A stretch of 64,000 nt of DNA, taken from positions 1-64,000 of the forward strand of contig NZ_MTAV01000012.1 of assembly GCF_002154695.1 (NCBI RefSeq), in the 5' to 3' direction. The notes under the pieces are model-generated. The model did not search any database, was not told the DNA's origin, and saw only the letters and a list, made by a program, of their open reading frames with translations. The stretch comes from Nostoc sp. T09. Its GTDB lineage: Bacteria > Cyanobacteriota > Cyanobacteriia > Cyanobacteriales > Nostocaceae. This document shows positions 44,670-55,370 of this stretch, piece by piece (the stretch's first letter is position 1; every line of letters starts with the position of its first letter). Position numbers and translations under genes: made by a program.

Positions 44670-45743
44670 ATGAGCACAACTCCTATAAGTAGCTACAAGT
44701 TGTTCCAGAAATTACATCCGTTATCGCTGTTGGCACAACTCACCAGTAGGCGTGCTACAGGGTGCTTAAGGGTATATACAGAGACTACTTCTTGGTCTAT
44801 CTATCTAGAGGACGGTAAACTGGCTTACGCCTCTTATTCAGATAAAGTGTTTGAAAGACTAGACAGTCACTTGCGGCGCTTGAGTCAGCAAATTCCGACT
44901 CTCAATAGCGCTACTAGGGTGCAAATGCGGCTGATGTTTGAAACAAATAATGAAAATCACTCAACATCAAATGCAGACTATCATGCTATCTGCTGGTTAG
45001 CTGCCCAGGATTATATTACTTCTCAGCAGGCAGCAACTCTGATAGATGAATTGGCTAAAGAAGTGCTGGAGTCATTTTTAGCTTTAAAAGAAGGAAGTTA
45101 TGAATTTAATCCAGAAATTACCTTAGATGGCTTACCAAAATTTTGTAGCTTGGATTTGCGGTTAATAGTTGAACATTGCCAAAAGCAGCTAAGAAATCGG
45201 CAAATTACCCAGTCACCACTTCCTGCTGCTGGGGGTTCTCCAGTCGTGCATACAACAAAGCTACCTCAAACTCAATCGCCGTCTCAAACCAAGCTGGAAC
45301 AACAATTACCTAAACAAAGTAATTTTGCTTTGGCTGAAGAGAGAAACTATACATTTAGTCAAAGACACTTTAGCAAAGGGCTTTATACCATTGCATGTAT
45401 TGATGATAGCCAAACCGTTTTGAATTCTATTAAGCACTTTTTGGATGAGGAAACATTTTCTGTTGTCCTAATTAACGATCCAGTCAAAGCTTTAATGCAG
45501 ATACTCAGGAGTAAACCCGATTTAATTTTACTAGACATTGAAATGCCCAATTTAGATGGTTATGAACTATGTTCTTTACTAAGAAGGCATTCACAGTTCA
45601 GGGATACTCCAATTATTATGGTGACTGGTAAAACAGGATTTATCGATAGAGCAAAGGCAAAGATGGTCAGATCTTCCGGCTATTTAACAAAACCATTTAC
45701 ACAACCGGATTTGCTAAAAATGGTGTTTAAACACCTCGGTTAA
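44670..45743 (+). CDS. hmpA: PatA-type response regulator (PATAN domain plus receiver)
   Basis: 357 aa. The N-terminal PATAN/DUF4388 region (about 1-180, with ATGCLRVYTE and WSIYLEDGKLAYASYSD) is followed by a Pro/Gln-rich linker (about 190-235). A receiver domain at the C-terminus has acidic residues in ACIDDS, phospho-Asp in LILLDIEMPNLDGY and Lys in LTKPFT. It is the first gene of a chemosensory cluster with order PatA-CheY-CheW-MCP-CheA. That order matches hmpABCDE of Nostoc punctiforme, needed for hormogonium motility and polysaccharide secretion, and pixGHIJL of Synechocystis. The hmp assignment is by order and lineage. Confidence 0.82.
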   Translation: MSTTPISSYKLFQKLHPLSLLAQLTSRRATGCLRVYTETTSWSIYLEDGKLAYASYSDKVFERLDSHLRRLSQQIPTLNSATRVQMRLMFETNNENHSTSNADYHAICWLAAQDYITSQQAATLIDELAKEVLESFLALKEGSYEFNPEITLDGLPKFCSLDLRLIVEHCQKQLRNRQITQSPLPAAGGSPVVHTTKLPQTQSPSQTKLEQQLPKQSNFALAEERNYTFSQRHFSKGLYTIACIDDSQTVLNSIKHFLDEETFSVVLINDPVKALMQILRSKPDLILLDIEMPNLDGYELCSLLRRHSQFRDTPIIMVTGKTGFIDRAKAKMVRSSGYLTKPFTQPDLLKMVFKHLG

Positions 45744-45798
45744 TTATTAATAAATAGATAGTTAGTAAGACCAATAGCATTTTTTAGGAGATTTAGTA

Positions 45799-46176
45799 GT
45801 GAATCTTACTTTGATTGGCACAATTCTGATTGTTGAAGATTCTCCTAGTGAATTAGAACTAATGAGTTATTATCTCACAGAAAGTGGTTATAACGTAATC
45901 CCAGCTACTGGTGCAAAAGAAGCATTAGAAAAAGCTTTATTACAACAGCCTGATGTCATTGTCACTGATGTAGTCATGCCAGGGATAAGTGGATTTGAGT
46001 TATGTCGTTATCTCAAAAAAAATCCGCTTACACAGAAAGTTCCGATTGTAATTTGTAGTTCTAAAAATCAAGAGATTGACCGATTATGGGCAATGAAACA
46101 AGGTGCTGATGCTTACCTGACTAAACCATATACTCGGGAACAACTTTTACGAGCTATTAAATCAGTAGCAAATTGA
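45799..46176 (+). CDS. hmpB: CheY-like response regulator
   Basis: A 125-aa single receiver with LIVEDSPSE, phospho-Asp in DVIVTDVVMPGISG, and Lys in LTKPYT. It starts at GTG with AGGAG 8 bases upstream. In such clusters this PixH/PilH-type protein drains or relays phosphate from the CheA partner toward type IV pilus motors. It ends 4 bp before the CheW-like gene. Confidence 0.9.
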   Translation: MNLTLIGTILIVEDSPSELELMSYYLTESGYNVIPATGAKEALEKALLQQPDVIVTDVVMPGISGFELCRYLKKNPLTQKVPIVICSSKNQEIDRLWAMKQGADAYLTKPYTREQLLRAIKSVAN

Positions 46177-46180
46177 ATCT

Positions 46181-46678
46181 ATGAATAGTCCAAAAAATCC
46201 CCTCCCCACTAAACCTACCACCAATAATTTAGGAGATGGCTATATTAAGTTTCAGCTAAATCAACAGACTGCGGCGATTTTAGCAATGAGGCACACGCAA
46301 GAAGCGATTATCATGCCTGTTGAGTCTGTTACCTCAATGCCAAATATGCCCGCCTGCATCCTCGGATTAATGAATTGGCGAAGTCGCATAATTTGGGTAG
46401 TAGATCTGCCAAGAATGCTCAATTTAGAATTTTTAGATAATCGGCTGCGGCAGTACAATGTGATTATTGTGCGGGTGGAATCAATGCTTTTGGGTTTAGT
46501 TGTACAAGAGATAAAAGGTACAGCTAAGTTCTTGGCTGATGAAATTTGTTCTCCTATAGGACAAGTAGCATCCAGTTTAGTACCGTATCTCTCTGGATGT
46601 GTTGGGCAACAGCAAGAGATATTGCTGGTATTAGATGCACAAGCTATTGTCCATTCTTCTATTCTCCGCAGTGATTAG
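46181..46678 (+). CDS. hmpC: CheW-like adaptor
   Basis: 165 aa, CheW/PilI domain. It scaffolds the receptor to the CheA kinase at the membrane array. The conserved MPACILGLMNWRSRIIWVVDLP covers the beta-strand contact surface. It is placed between the CheY-like and MCP genes, nearly contiguous with both. Confidence 0.88.
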   Translation: MNSPKNPLPTKPTTNNLGDGYIKFQLNQQTAAILAMRHTQEAIIMPVESVTSMPNMPACILGLMNWRSRIIWVVDLPRMLNLEFLDNRLRQYNVIIVRVESMLLGLVVQEIKGTAKFLADEICSPIGQVASSLVPYLSGCVGQQQEILLVLDAQAIVHSSILRSD

Positions 46679-46739
46679 GGTGTACTACTAAAAAAAGGAT
46701 TTTTAGTGTTCTCATTCACATACCTAGCAGAATTAATTA

Positions 46740-49568
46740 ATGTTTAATAAGACTGACACGGCTAAGAGTAGTGATCCTCAAAATCACTCATCATTAATTT
46801 CGTCCCAAAAACTTCTTAATACTCCAATCAAGCAACCAAATAATCTCACTAATGAAACTGCAAATACTTCTGTGTTGAGAAAAGCAGTTACTTATTTTAA
46901 TAGGCTCAGCTTAGGTACAAAAGCTACAGTATTAGCGATCGCGATTGGAACTCTACCGACATTGGGCATTGGCGCGATCGCTTATAGTTTTGCCAATAAC
47001 TCGATTAATAAGCAAATTACTCAAGCTCAAGAAGCAGAAGCAATTGGATTAATCGACAAAGTCAACCGTTACATGTTGGGACGATACGGAGATATTCAAG
47101 TACTCTCTAATCTGCCATTTTTGACAAATACCCAAGTCAGAGAAAGCATAAATCCGCAAGAGAAGCAAGCAGTTTTAGATCGCATTGTCAAGGCTTACAA
47201 AGCTTATGACAGTATTGCTGTCTTCGATCTAGAAGGTAACGTAATTGTCCAATCTACAGGCGAACCCTTAGAAAACCACAAAGACCGCCAGTATTTTCAG
47301 GATACTCTTAAACAAGATACTCCCGTTATTAGTCAGCCAGAAAAATCAAAAAGTACTGGTCTTGTGAGTATTCACATAGCTGCACCTGTTAAAGATACAG
47401 TCACAGGTCAAAATATTGGCGTGGTGAGAGCGCGTATGCCCGCCAAATCTCTAGAAGAAACTATTAAAAACTATGCAGGTAAAGGGCATGAATACCATTT
47501 GCTAGACAAATCAGGCAAGATTTTCCTGGCAACCCAAAATAATCAAGAAGGTAGAGAGGCTAAAGCTGATTTTACGGGTTTAACTAAACTCCAAGGACAA
47601 AACAAGGTCAATAGTTTTATTACAGTTAACAAACTGGATAAAAAACAGCAACTTGTAAGCTATATACCCTCTAAAAAAATTGAAGGTTTACCAGATTTAA
47701 AATGGGATGCTCTGATTGCGACTGATACAGCAATTACATTTGCACCGCAAAGAGAATTATTATGGACTATAGCAATTGGCACCGCATTAACCGCATTCAT
47801 CGTAGCAGCGATCGCTGCTTGGTTAGCTAAACGTGCGACAAAACCAATTTTGAGTGCAACTGAGGCAGTCAGCAAACTTGGTGAAGGTCAACTCAATACT
47901 CGTCTAGAGGTGCAAAGAGCAGACGAATTAGGGATCTTGGGTTTCAATATTAACCGAATGGCCGAGCAATTGCAGGTATTGCTACGAGAACAAGAGCGGG
48001 AAACTGAAAGAGTCAAATTTATTGCAGATGTTACCTTGCGAATTCGGAAAAATCTCGAAACTGAAGATATTTACACAACAGCAGTTAACGAAGTTCGCCT
48101 AGCACTAAAAACAGACCGAGTAATCATCTATAAGCTGAATCCAGAGAACTGGGATGGTGTGGTTGTTGCTGAATCTGTGACTGATGATTGGCCGAAAATG
48201 ATGGGAGTGCGAATTGACGACCCCTGCTTTCGGGAACGCCATGTAGACCTTTATCGAGATGGACGAGTCAGGGCGATCGCTAACATTTATCAAGAGCCGA
48301 ACCTTGCTGATGCCAATTGTTACATTGAAATTTTGGAAAAATTTGCTGTTCAAGGCAATTTGATCGCACCAATTATTACTCAAGATCAACTCTTGGGTTT
48401 ATTGATTGCCCATCATTGTGAAAGTCCGCGGATTTGGCAACAGCCAGAAATTGATTTGTTGAAACAAACAGCGATTCAAATTGGCTATGCCTTAGAACAA
48501 GCTAGGTTAATAGAAGAATTAGAACAAGCAAAAGCTGCTGCTCAACAAGATACTCAAGAAGAACGGCAACAAAAAGAAGCGCTGCAAACGCAACTTTTAG
48601 AATTGCTGAGTAACGTAGAAGGTGCAGCAAGCGGAGACCTCACCGTGCGTGCTGACGTGACAGCCGGGGAAATTGGCACTGTTGCTGACTTTTTTAACTC
48701 GATCGTTGAAAGTCTCCGGGATATTGTCACTCAAGTTAAACAAGCTGCTACTCAAGTAAATACGGCGATCGGCTCTAACGAAGCAGCTATCCGCCAGCTA
48801 GCAGAAGAAGCACTCACCCAAGCTGCCGAAATTACCCGCACCTTGGATGCTGTTGACCACATGACTCATTCAATTCAAGCTGTAGCCGAAAATGCCCAGC
48901 AAGCTGCGGTAATTGCTAACCATGCTGCCCACACTGCAACCAAAAGTGGACAAGCAATGGATTTAACAGTGCAAAACATTCTTTCTTTACGGGAAACTGT
49001 TGGTGAAACTGCCAAGAAAGTAAAGCGGTTAGGAGAATCTTCCCAACAAATTTCTCGTGTGGTGTCTTTAATTAACCAAATCGCCATCCAAACTAACTTA
49101 CTAGCGATCAACGCTGGTATTGAAGCTGCACGTGCGGGTGAAGAAGGTCAAGGTTTTGCCGTAGTTGCCGAAGAAGTAGGCGAATTAGCAGTCAGAAGTG
49201 CAGCCGCAACTCAAGAAATTGAACAAATTGTCGAGAACATCCAAAGGGAAACCAGCGACGTAGTGCAGGCGATGGAGGTGGGGACGACCCAGGTTGTCGA
49301 AGGCACCCGCATAGTTGAAGATGCTAAGCATAGTCTCAATGAGATTTTGGATGTGTCGCGTCAAATTGATCAGCTAGTGCAGTCGATTTCTCTGGCGACT
49401 GCATCCCAGGTAGAAACCTCGCAAACTGTCAGCAATTTGATGAAAGCAATTGTTGCTGTGTCACAGCGTACCAGCGATTCTTCTCGTTTAGTTTCCGAAT
49501 CTTTACAACAAACTGTGGAGATTTCCCAAGAGTTGCAGGAGACTGTTGGCACATTTAAGGTCAGTTAG
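46740..49568 (+). CDS. hmpD: Methyl-accepting chemotaxis protein with dCACHE and GAF
   Basis: 942 aa. TM1 (about 64-86) and TM2 (about 338-362) flank a periplasmic dCACHE sensor region. A HAMP domain (about 362-415), a cytoplasmic GAF domain (about 430-595) and a second HAMP-like segment (about 620-670) follow, then the signalling hairpin with [20 protein letters not shown] and [13 protein letters not shown]. The GAF shows [12 protein letters not shown]: it has Cys but Tyr where chromophore-binding cyanobacteriochromes have Cys-His, so bilin binding is unlikely. It probably signals to the CheA hybrid for pilus-dependent motility. The ligand is unknown. Confidence 0.92.
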   Translation: MFNKTDTAKSSDPQNHSSLISSQKLLNTPIKQPNNLTNETANTSVLRKAVTYFNRLSLGTKATVLAIAIGTLPTLGIGAIAYSFANNSINKQITQAQEAEAIGLIDKVNRYMLGRYGDIQVLSNLPFLTNTQVRESINPQEKQAVLDRIVKAYKAYDSIAVFDLEGNVIVQSTGEPLENHKDRQYFQDTLKQDTPVISQPEKSKSTGLVSIHIAAPVKDTVTGQNIGVVRARMPAKSLEETIKNYAGKGHEYHLLDKSGKIFLATQNNQEGREAKADFTGLTKLQGQNKVNSFITVNKLDKKQQLVSYIPSKKIEGLPDLKWDALIATDTAITFAPQRELLWTIAIGTALTAFIVAAIAAWLAKRATKPILSATEAVSKLGEGQLNTRLEVQRADELGILGFNINRMAEQLQVLLREQERETERVKFIADVTLRIRKNLETEDIYTTAVNEVRLALKTDRVIIYKLNPENWDGVVVAESVTDDWPKMMGVRIDDPCFRERHVDLYRDGRVRAIANIYQEPNLADANCYIEILEKFAVQGNLIAPIITQDQLLGLLIAHHCESPRIWQQPEIDLLKQTAIQIGYALEQARLIEELEQAKAAAQQDTQEERQQKEALQTQLLELLSNVEGAASGDLTVRADVTAGEIGTVADFFNSIVESLRDIVTQVKQAATQVNTAIGSNEAAIRQLAEEALTQAAEITRTLDAVDHMTHSIQAVAENAQQAAVIANHAAHTATKSGQAMDLTVQNILSLRETVGETAKKVKRLGESSQQISRVVSLINQIAIQTNLLAINAGIEAARAGEEGQGFAVVAEEVGELAVRSAAATQEIEQIVENIQRETSDVVQAMEVGTTQVVEGTRIVEDAKHSLNEILDVSRQIDQLVQSISLATASQVETSQTVSNLMKAIVAVSQRTSDSSRLVSESLQQTVEISQELQETVGTFKVS

Positions 49569-49665
49569 TTCTCTAGTCATTGGTCATTGCTGATTACAAG
49601 AACAACTGAATACCTATAACAAATCCTTTATTAGACGCGCATTAGCTTAACAACTCACGAAAACC

Positions 49666-52600
49666 ATGTCACAGGACAAAGAACTGGAAATCCAGATGCA
49701 GTTTCTGGAAGAAGCCACTGATTATCTTAATACCCTAGAAGGGGTATTGCTGGAAATCGATATTAGTAATCGCATCGACTCAGATAAAATAAACGGGGCA
49801 CTCCGAGCAGCTCATTCCATCAAAGGTGGTGCGGGAATGATGGGATTTCGCACCCTCAGTGATTTAGCGCACCGTTTGGAAGATTCTTTTAAAGTCTTAA
49901 AAACTCGGAAAAACTCTTTAGAAATTGATACTCAGTTACAAAGTTTACTACTATCTGGTGTTGATTGGTTACGTCAAATAGTGGAATTGCTCTCAGAAGG
50001 AAATGTTATAGAAGAGCAATGGCTAGAAACCTTTTGTTACCCAGTTTTTGACGAGCTGCATGAGCGTTTGGGCGACCCTGTGCCAGAAGACGCTACAACC
50101 ATGCTTTCACCAGAAGATGGGCAAGATATTATCCCCTTGCTGTTTGAAACAGAAGTGGAAGGCTGTTTGCAGCGCCTAGAATCTGTGTTAGCAGATCGAG
50201 AACAGCCTTGTTTGCAGGAAGAAGTAGCAATCATGGCGGCTGAATTGGGCGGTTTAGGGGAAATGCTGCAATTGACAGCTTTTACCCAGCTCTGCGAGTC
50301 AATAACACATCACTTAGAAACTGCTAACCCTCACCAAGTTCCTGAAATTGCGCAGTTAGCATTGCAAGCATGGCGGCGATCGCAAGCTTTAGTGCTGACA
50401 CATCAACTAGATAGTCTACCGACAGAGCTTAAATTAGACGAGCTAGCCAATACCCAAGCTAGCAATATCTCACCTAAACAAGCAGCGATTGCGGAGTTTC
50501 TCGCCACAGATACATCAGAAATTCTCGCCAGCGATTTCTTGCAATCAGAAGAAACTGAGGAAACCTGGAGCCAAGAAGATGCGATCGTTCCTGCCAATTT
50601 TGAAACATTAGATGTAGAGTTTGCTGAGAACATTGCAGAGCCAGTCAATTTCCTAGATCCAAGGATAGTAGCCGCTCGCGAAATTTCCCCAGCAGATTAC
50701 AAACTCATCGAACGCAAAGCCGAGCCAGTTAGTAATGGCAAAGACCGTGAAATTCATGAAAATACAGTCCGAGTTCCCAGTAAGCAACTTGAGCAAATCA
50801 ATGATTTATTTGGTGAACTGATTATTCAGCGAAATGGGCTGAACTTACAATTAGAAAGATTACGCAAACTCGTCCGCAATCTCAGCCAGCGTGTCCAAAG
50901 TCTCGATCGCGAAAATCAAGAACTACGAGCAGCCTACGATAAAATTGCTACTCAACCTGTAGGCACATCTACTGTACTATCATTGGCAGATGATCGGCAT
51001 CATCCCCAAGATGTAAACGCTAACTTTGATGTCTTAGAACTGGATCGCTATAACGAATTAAACCTGCTGTCGCAGGAAGTTATGGAAACCATTGTTCAAG
51101 TACAAGAAGTCACAACTGATGTTCAACTCAGCGTTGATGATACAGATCATATAGCTCGCAAGTTGAATAAAACATCAAAACAGTTGCAGACCAAGCTGAC
51201 ACAAGTCAGGATGCGCCCCCTATCAGATTTGGTTGAGCGTTTTCCACGAGCCTTACGCGATTTGAATGTGGAATATGGCAAAAATGTCCAGTTAAAAATT
51301 GAAGGTGGCAACACCTTAATTGAACGTAGCATCTTAGAGGCTTTGAATGAGCCTTTAATGCACCTGTTAAGGAATGCCTTCGATCATGGTATTGAAGATC
51401 CAGTCACCCGCAGCAACTTAGGTAAACCAGAACAAGGCTTGATTGAAATTAAAGCTACTCACCGTCGCGATCGCACAATTATTAGTATCCGTGATGATGG
51501 TTGGGGAATTTCTCTAGAGAAAATTCGCGATCGCGCACTTGCGATGGGGTTAGATGCTTCTCTATTAGCTAGTGCTAGTGATGATGAACTGTTATCACTC
51601 ATCTTTGAACCAGGGTTTACCACCTCCGACCAAGTTACAGCTCTATCTGGTCGTGGTGTTGGCATGGATGTAGTGCGTAACAACCTCAAACAGGTGCGGG
51701 GAGATATTAAAGTTGATACTGAGCCAGGAGTTGGAACTACCTTTACTCTAGCAGTACCATTTACACTTTCAGTCGCTCGAGTGCTGTTAGTGGAAAGCAG
51801 TAGGATGCTATTGGCATTTCCTACAGATGTCGTTTCAGAAATATTTTTACTCCAAAACGAACAGGTTTTTGCGATCGCAGACAACGAATTTATCAATTGG
51901 CAAGGAACTATGCTGCCATTAATTCGCCTTAGTAGCTACCTGGAGTTTAATGGACCCCGCTACGATAACCCAGAGTTGGAAACTCCCCCAGCTATTAATG
52001 CTAGCAGTGTATTAATAGTGAAAAGCAATAATCAATCGGTAGCTATACAAATAGACCGTTGTTGGGGCGAGCAAGAAGTGGCTATTCGGCAAGTAGAAGG
52101 CAATATACCTCTACCGGAAGGCTTCGGCAACTGTACTATTCTCGGTGATGGTCGGGTAGTAGCACTAGTCAATACCAATGAGTTACTGTATGGATTTACT
52201 ACTAATCAGCGCACTTCTAGAAACAATCAATTACCATCAGCTCGGTTAAAAACAGCGTTCCTGTTCCCCCATGATGATAAACAACTAGTGCCTGCTGCCA
52301 ACAAGAAAAGCACTATTTTGATCGTGGATGACTCAATTAATGTGCGGCGTTTTTTAGCCTTAACTCTTGAAAAAGGAGGGTATCAAGTAGAACAAGCAAA
52401 AGATGGTCAAGATGCTTTAGAAAAGCTTCAGAGTGGATTACAAGTCCAGGCTGTAATCTGCGATATTGAAATGCCTCGTCTTGATGGTTATGGCTTTTTA
52501 GGTCGTGTCAAATCCAGTGATGAGATGAAAAATATCCCAATTGCTATGTTAACCTCTCGCAGTAGTGATAAACATCGTCAATTGGCAATTCAATTAGGTG

Positions 52601-52701
52601 CACGCGCCTACTTCTCTAAACCTTACAATGAACAAGAGTTACTCCGAACACTACAGGACATAATTATTTCCGCAGATGGAACAGTAGCATCTCATAATTA
52701 A
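49666..52701 (+). CDS. hmpE: CheA-type histidine kinase with C-terminal receiver
   Basis: 1011 aa. The N-terminal Hpt domain has His50 in RAAHSIKGGAG. A second region (about 145-260) resembles another Hpt-like helical bundle without an obvious His. Next come the dimerisation domain, HATPase_c (HLLRNAFDHGIEDP; DDGWGIS; GRGVGMDVVRNNLK) and the CheW-like P5 domain (VNTNELLYG). Finally a receiver has phospho-Asp in ICDIEMPRLDGYGF and Lys in SKPYNE. It matches PixL/HmpE. It closes the operon, and gene-free DNA follows. Confidence 0.93.
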   Translation: MSQDKELEIQMQFLEEATDYLNTLEGVLLEIDISNRIDSDKINGALRAAHSIKGGAGMMGFRTLSDLAHRLEDSFKVLKTRKNSLEIDTQLQSLLLSGVDWLRQIVELLSEGNVIEEQWLETFCYPVFDELHERLGDPVPEDATTMLSPEDGQDIIPLLFETEVEGCLQRLESVLADREQPCLQEEVAIMAAELGGLGEMLQLTAFTQLCESITHHLETANPHQVPEIAQLALQAWRRSQALVLTHQLDSLPTELKLDELANTQASNISPKQAAIAEFLATDTSEILASDFLQSEETEETWSQEDAIVPANFETLDVEFAENIAEPVNFLDPRIVAAREISPADYKLIERKAEPVSNGKDREIHENTVRVPSKQLEQINDLFGELIIQRNGLNLQLERLRKLVRNLSQRVQSLDRENQELRAAYDKIATQPVGTSTVLSLADDRHHPQDVNANFDVLELDRYNELNLLSQEVMETIVQVQEVTTDVQLSVDDTDHIARKLNKTSKQLQTKLTQVRMRPLSDLVERFPRALRDLNVEYGKNVQLKIEGGNTLIERSILEALNEPLMHLLRNAFDHGIEDPVTRSNLGKPEQGLIEIKATHRRDRTIISIRDDGWGISLEKIRDRALAMGLDASLLASASDDELLSLIFEPGFTTSDQVTALSGRGVGMDVVRNNLKQVRGDIKVDTEPGVGTTFTLAVPFTLSVARVLLVESSRMLLAFPTDVVSEIFLLQNEQVFAIADNEFINWQGTMLPLIRLSSYLEFNGPRYDNPELETPPAINASSVLIVKSNNQSVAIQIDRCWGEQEVAIRQVEGNIPLPEGFGNCTILGDGRVVALVNTNELLYGFTTNQRTSRNNQLPSARLKTAFLFPHDDKQLVPAANKKSTILIVDDSINVRRFLALTLEKGGYQVEQAKDGQDALEKLQSGLQVQAVICDIEMPRLDGYGFLGRVKSSDEMKNIPIAMLTSRSSDKHRQLAIQLGARAYFSKPYNEQELLRTLQDIIISADGTVASHN

Positions 52702-53418
52702 ATTGAGAATTTAGCCATGAGTAAAGATGACTGTCAGTTGTAAGCTAATTTTTGGTTGACAATTTACAACTGACAAATTATCCATTTGTTAAGTTATTTT
52801 GCTAAAACCTTGCTAAATTCTATTTAAGAAATGCAAGTATTTTTTTGCTACTTAGTTTTTGCTGGGTAAACTACAGCAGAATTCAGGAGTTAGAATTCAG
52901 AATTCAGAAGTAAAACAGTCTTTATGCTTGGGTTTGAAGCCTAGGATCTGTACTTCACTAACTTTAAATTTGCTGTATTCGGTGACACTCCACCCTGAAA
53001 ATTATTTCTCTTTTAATTTTATTTTATGAATATAAGTCTCTTTTTATACTATTAAAACCAAAATTCTATAGTCTCAAAATGTTCAATATGACATTTTAGA
53101 AGTTAGAAACGAGGGGAAAAGGGAATATCCCAGTTACTAGTTATTGACAAAGGTAACAACAGATCGAATAAATGTTGAAGTTTGGTTTATTTTGTTCTTA
53201 TGGAGACTCAGTTTCTTCTCGGTTCTGTTCCTAGCTAGGAAGAGACAAGAGATTCAAAGTCGGTACATGAGTTGCTATTAGATGCCATGCCAAGTTAAAT
53301 AAGAAACTGTTATTTGTTTGTAAGAAAACTGCACTTAGATTGATTTGGTTTCAGAGGATTCACCCTTGGTAGGATCATAGCAAGATCAAAAGTATATACC
53401 AACTAAATTGGTAAATTT
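52702..53418. other. Intergenic region holding a dispersed repeat
   Basis: 717 bp between the chemotaxis operon and the RHH-TOBE gene. It contains repeat copy 2 at 52885-52977. The remainder is AT-rich with no coding frame. Confidence 0.55.
52885..52977. repeat. Dispersed repeat, copy 2 (partner at 1-93)
   Basis: The second copy of the 93-bp repeat, same orientation as copy 1, about seven differences, no indels. It begins AGGAGTTAGAATTCAGAATT. Non-coding. Confidence 0.85.
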
Positions 53419-53853
53419 ATGCCAAGAAAAGAACAAGGATGGGTAACATTTCAAACTTCAGAAGAAGAGCGCAAAATACTGGAAGAGTTCTGTAACCAGT
53501 CTCAGCGTACTAAAACTGAAATTTTACGAGAATTGGTACGTGGTTTAAGCCAACACTCTTCATCAGCATTGCCACTAACTAAACAGGATACGAAAAAAGA
53601 TGTTTACACTGCTGAGGTAGAAATTAGTAGTCAAAAGAAACCATTAAAAGTTAGCTCGCGTAATATTCTCAAGGGAGTTGTCAAACGGGTAATTACAGGA
53701 TCTGTTAATACTGAAGTGACTCTAGAGATTGTTCACAAAGTTGAACTAACCTCTATGATCACTAGAGTTTCAGCAGAGGAGTTGGGTCTGTCTGAGGGAA
53801 CTGAAGCTTACGCAGTAATTAAGTCCAACGATATTGTGATTGCTAGGGAATAA
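53419..53853 (+). CDS. RHH-TOBE protein (molybdate-responsive type)
   Basis: 144 aa. The N-terminal segment (about 1-48) has the ribbon-helix-helix-like pattern WVTFQTSEEERKILEEFC...TKTEILRELVRGL. A Lys/Ser-rich linker leads to one TOBE (Mop) domain (about 78-142; SSRNILKGVVKRVITGSVNT and LGLSEGTEAYAVIKSNDI). TOBE domains bind molybdate or tungstate as oligomers. A DNA-binding RHH joined to a single Mop domain suggests a molybdate sensor-regulator, which would suit an organism with molybdenum nitrogenase or nitrate reductase. No mod genes are adjacent. Confidence 0.8.
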   Translation: MPRKEQGWVTFQTSEEERKILEEFCNQSQRTKTEILRELVRGLSQHSSSALPLTKQDTKKDVYTAEVEISSQKKPLKVSSRNILKGVVKRVITGSVNTEVTLEIVHKVELTSMITRVSAEELGLSEGTEAYAVIKSNDIVIARE

Positions 53854-54555
53854 TTACCAAATTTTCAGAAGTTCCTGCTGTTGAAAACAAGAACAGCCTT
53901 TTTGCGCTGAGGATGCTAAGGCAATGCTCATTAGTATCAATTAAGAAGAAATCCAATCATAGTATAGTTTTCTGGCTTTACTAGTTTTACTCTCAATATT
54001 CTTTGTGCCACATAGGGATATAAAAAGCTCCACACAGGATGCAGAAAAAGAGCAGAGAAAGGATTTGATGTTGAGTGTCACTTAGGATTGGAGCTTCAAT
54101 CGATACTAGTGGGCTAGGCTTCTGTTGAAGTATTGAAATAATACATAAAACTACATTAATTAATAATATTTAGTTTTTTACCTAGGGGCGTTAGCGTAGC
54201 TCCTTTCTAAGCAGGCTCGCGTTCACAAATAGGGCATGAAAATCTTTTCTAGCCCCAGTTCTCTGAAATTCCAGTGCCAGTTTGTTTACAGCCAAAGTTA
54301 ATGTAAATAATTTTGTCAATCCGCCCCAATCTTCCTCAAGAGCTATAGTTATTTATTTACTTCTGTGTTAGAGATAACCGGAGAATAACTATGCTTGATT
54401 GGTAGTTTGATATTTACACATAGATAATATGTGTGCTAAATCTCCTTAGGCAGATGTCATTGCAAGTATTAATTATCCTAAGTCAATTCTTGCATCTAAG
54501 CTAATTCCGATAATTTCTAAAGCAACTCCACAATTTTCTCTACCAAAATATTTTT
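53854..54555. other. Intergenic region with palindromic repeat
   Basis: 702 bp. Near 54184-54225 is a palindromic-repeat unit (GGGCGTTAGCGTAGCTCCTTT) related to the ndh insertion cluster. Otherwise it is AT-rich and gene-free. Confidence 0.5.
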
Positions 54556-55134
54556 ATGGTCTATTCTGCTAATGTGTCGTATAACTCTGCCATTAAAGAA
54601 CAAATCCCCCATCGCTTATTTACCAGGCGGGAAATGATACCGCCACGCAACGATGTACTATGGCGAATCGAACGTGGTGCAGTTCGCACCTTAACCTGGA
54701 GTGAAGAGGGAACATTTATTACTTTGGGTTACTGGGGTACTGGAGATTTAATCGGTTCTCCTTTGTCTAAAGTCAAGCCCTACCAAATTGAGTGTCTAAC
54801 CAATGTAGAAATTAGTATAGTGCCACCTCATCTTTGGTATCAAGATGTCACAGCTTTACTTTCTCACATTCAACAGGCAGAGGAACTTTTAAGCATAGTG
54901 CATTGTAAACCTATGTCTGTGCGTTTGTGGCAATTTTTAGTCTGGTTAAGCCGGAAATTTGGTCGTGAGGTAGAACAGGGTAAATTGATTGACCTGAATG
55001 CTACTCATCAAGAAATGGCTGAGGTATTAAATACAACAAGAGTAACAGTAACGCGCCTTCTCCAGCAATTTGAAGAAGAAGGAACACTGTTACGTCAAAA
55101 ACGCCAAATGATATTGCGTTTGCCAAATAAATGA
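54556..55134 (+). CDS. Crp/Fnr-family transcriptional regulator
   Basis: 192 aa, short for the family. The N-terminal beta-roll (about 20-110; RIERGAVRTLTW, GTGDLIGSPLS) keeps the GxxG turn pattern but lacks the Arg-Ser pair of cAMP-binding Crp, so the effector is probably something else or absent. The C-terminal winged helix (about 135-188) has HQEMAEVLNTTRVTVTRLLQ as the recognition helix region. It resembles small Crp-like regulators found in Nostocales, not NtcA. Targets unknown. Transcribed alone. Confidence 0.85.
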   Translation: MVYSANVSYNSAIKEQIPHRLFTRREMIPPRNDVLWRIERGAVRTLTWSEEGTFITLGYWGTGDLIGSPLSKVKPYQIECLTNVEISIVPPHLWYQDVTALLSHIQQAEELLSIVHCKPMSVRLWQFLVWLSRKFGREVEQGKLIDLNATHQEMAEVLNTTRVTVTRLLQQFEEEGTLLRQKRQMILRLPNK

Positions 55135-55370
55135 ATCAAAAATCTTTTCAAAATTCTGGTGGTTGATACAACTCAACCACCCAAAAATTGGTTAAATTAT
55201 GACTGACTAGTACAGCATGGCGTAAATAAACAGACCATTAACAATGCTGCAAAAGGCCGGAATACAATTCTTTTGACTTTTGACTTTTGACTTCCAAGGC
55301 TGCGGTACTAGCTAGGGTAAACATCTTAGAAATTAAATGATTCCAAGAGTTAAGCACCAATTAATTTTCG

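Noticed and set aside
48030-48520. GAF domain of the MCP as a cyanobacteriochrome
   Set aside because: The Cys-His chromophore pair is Cys-Tyr and the Asp motif is not apparent.
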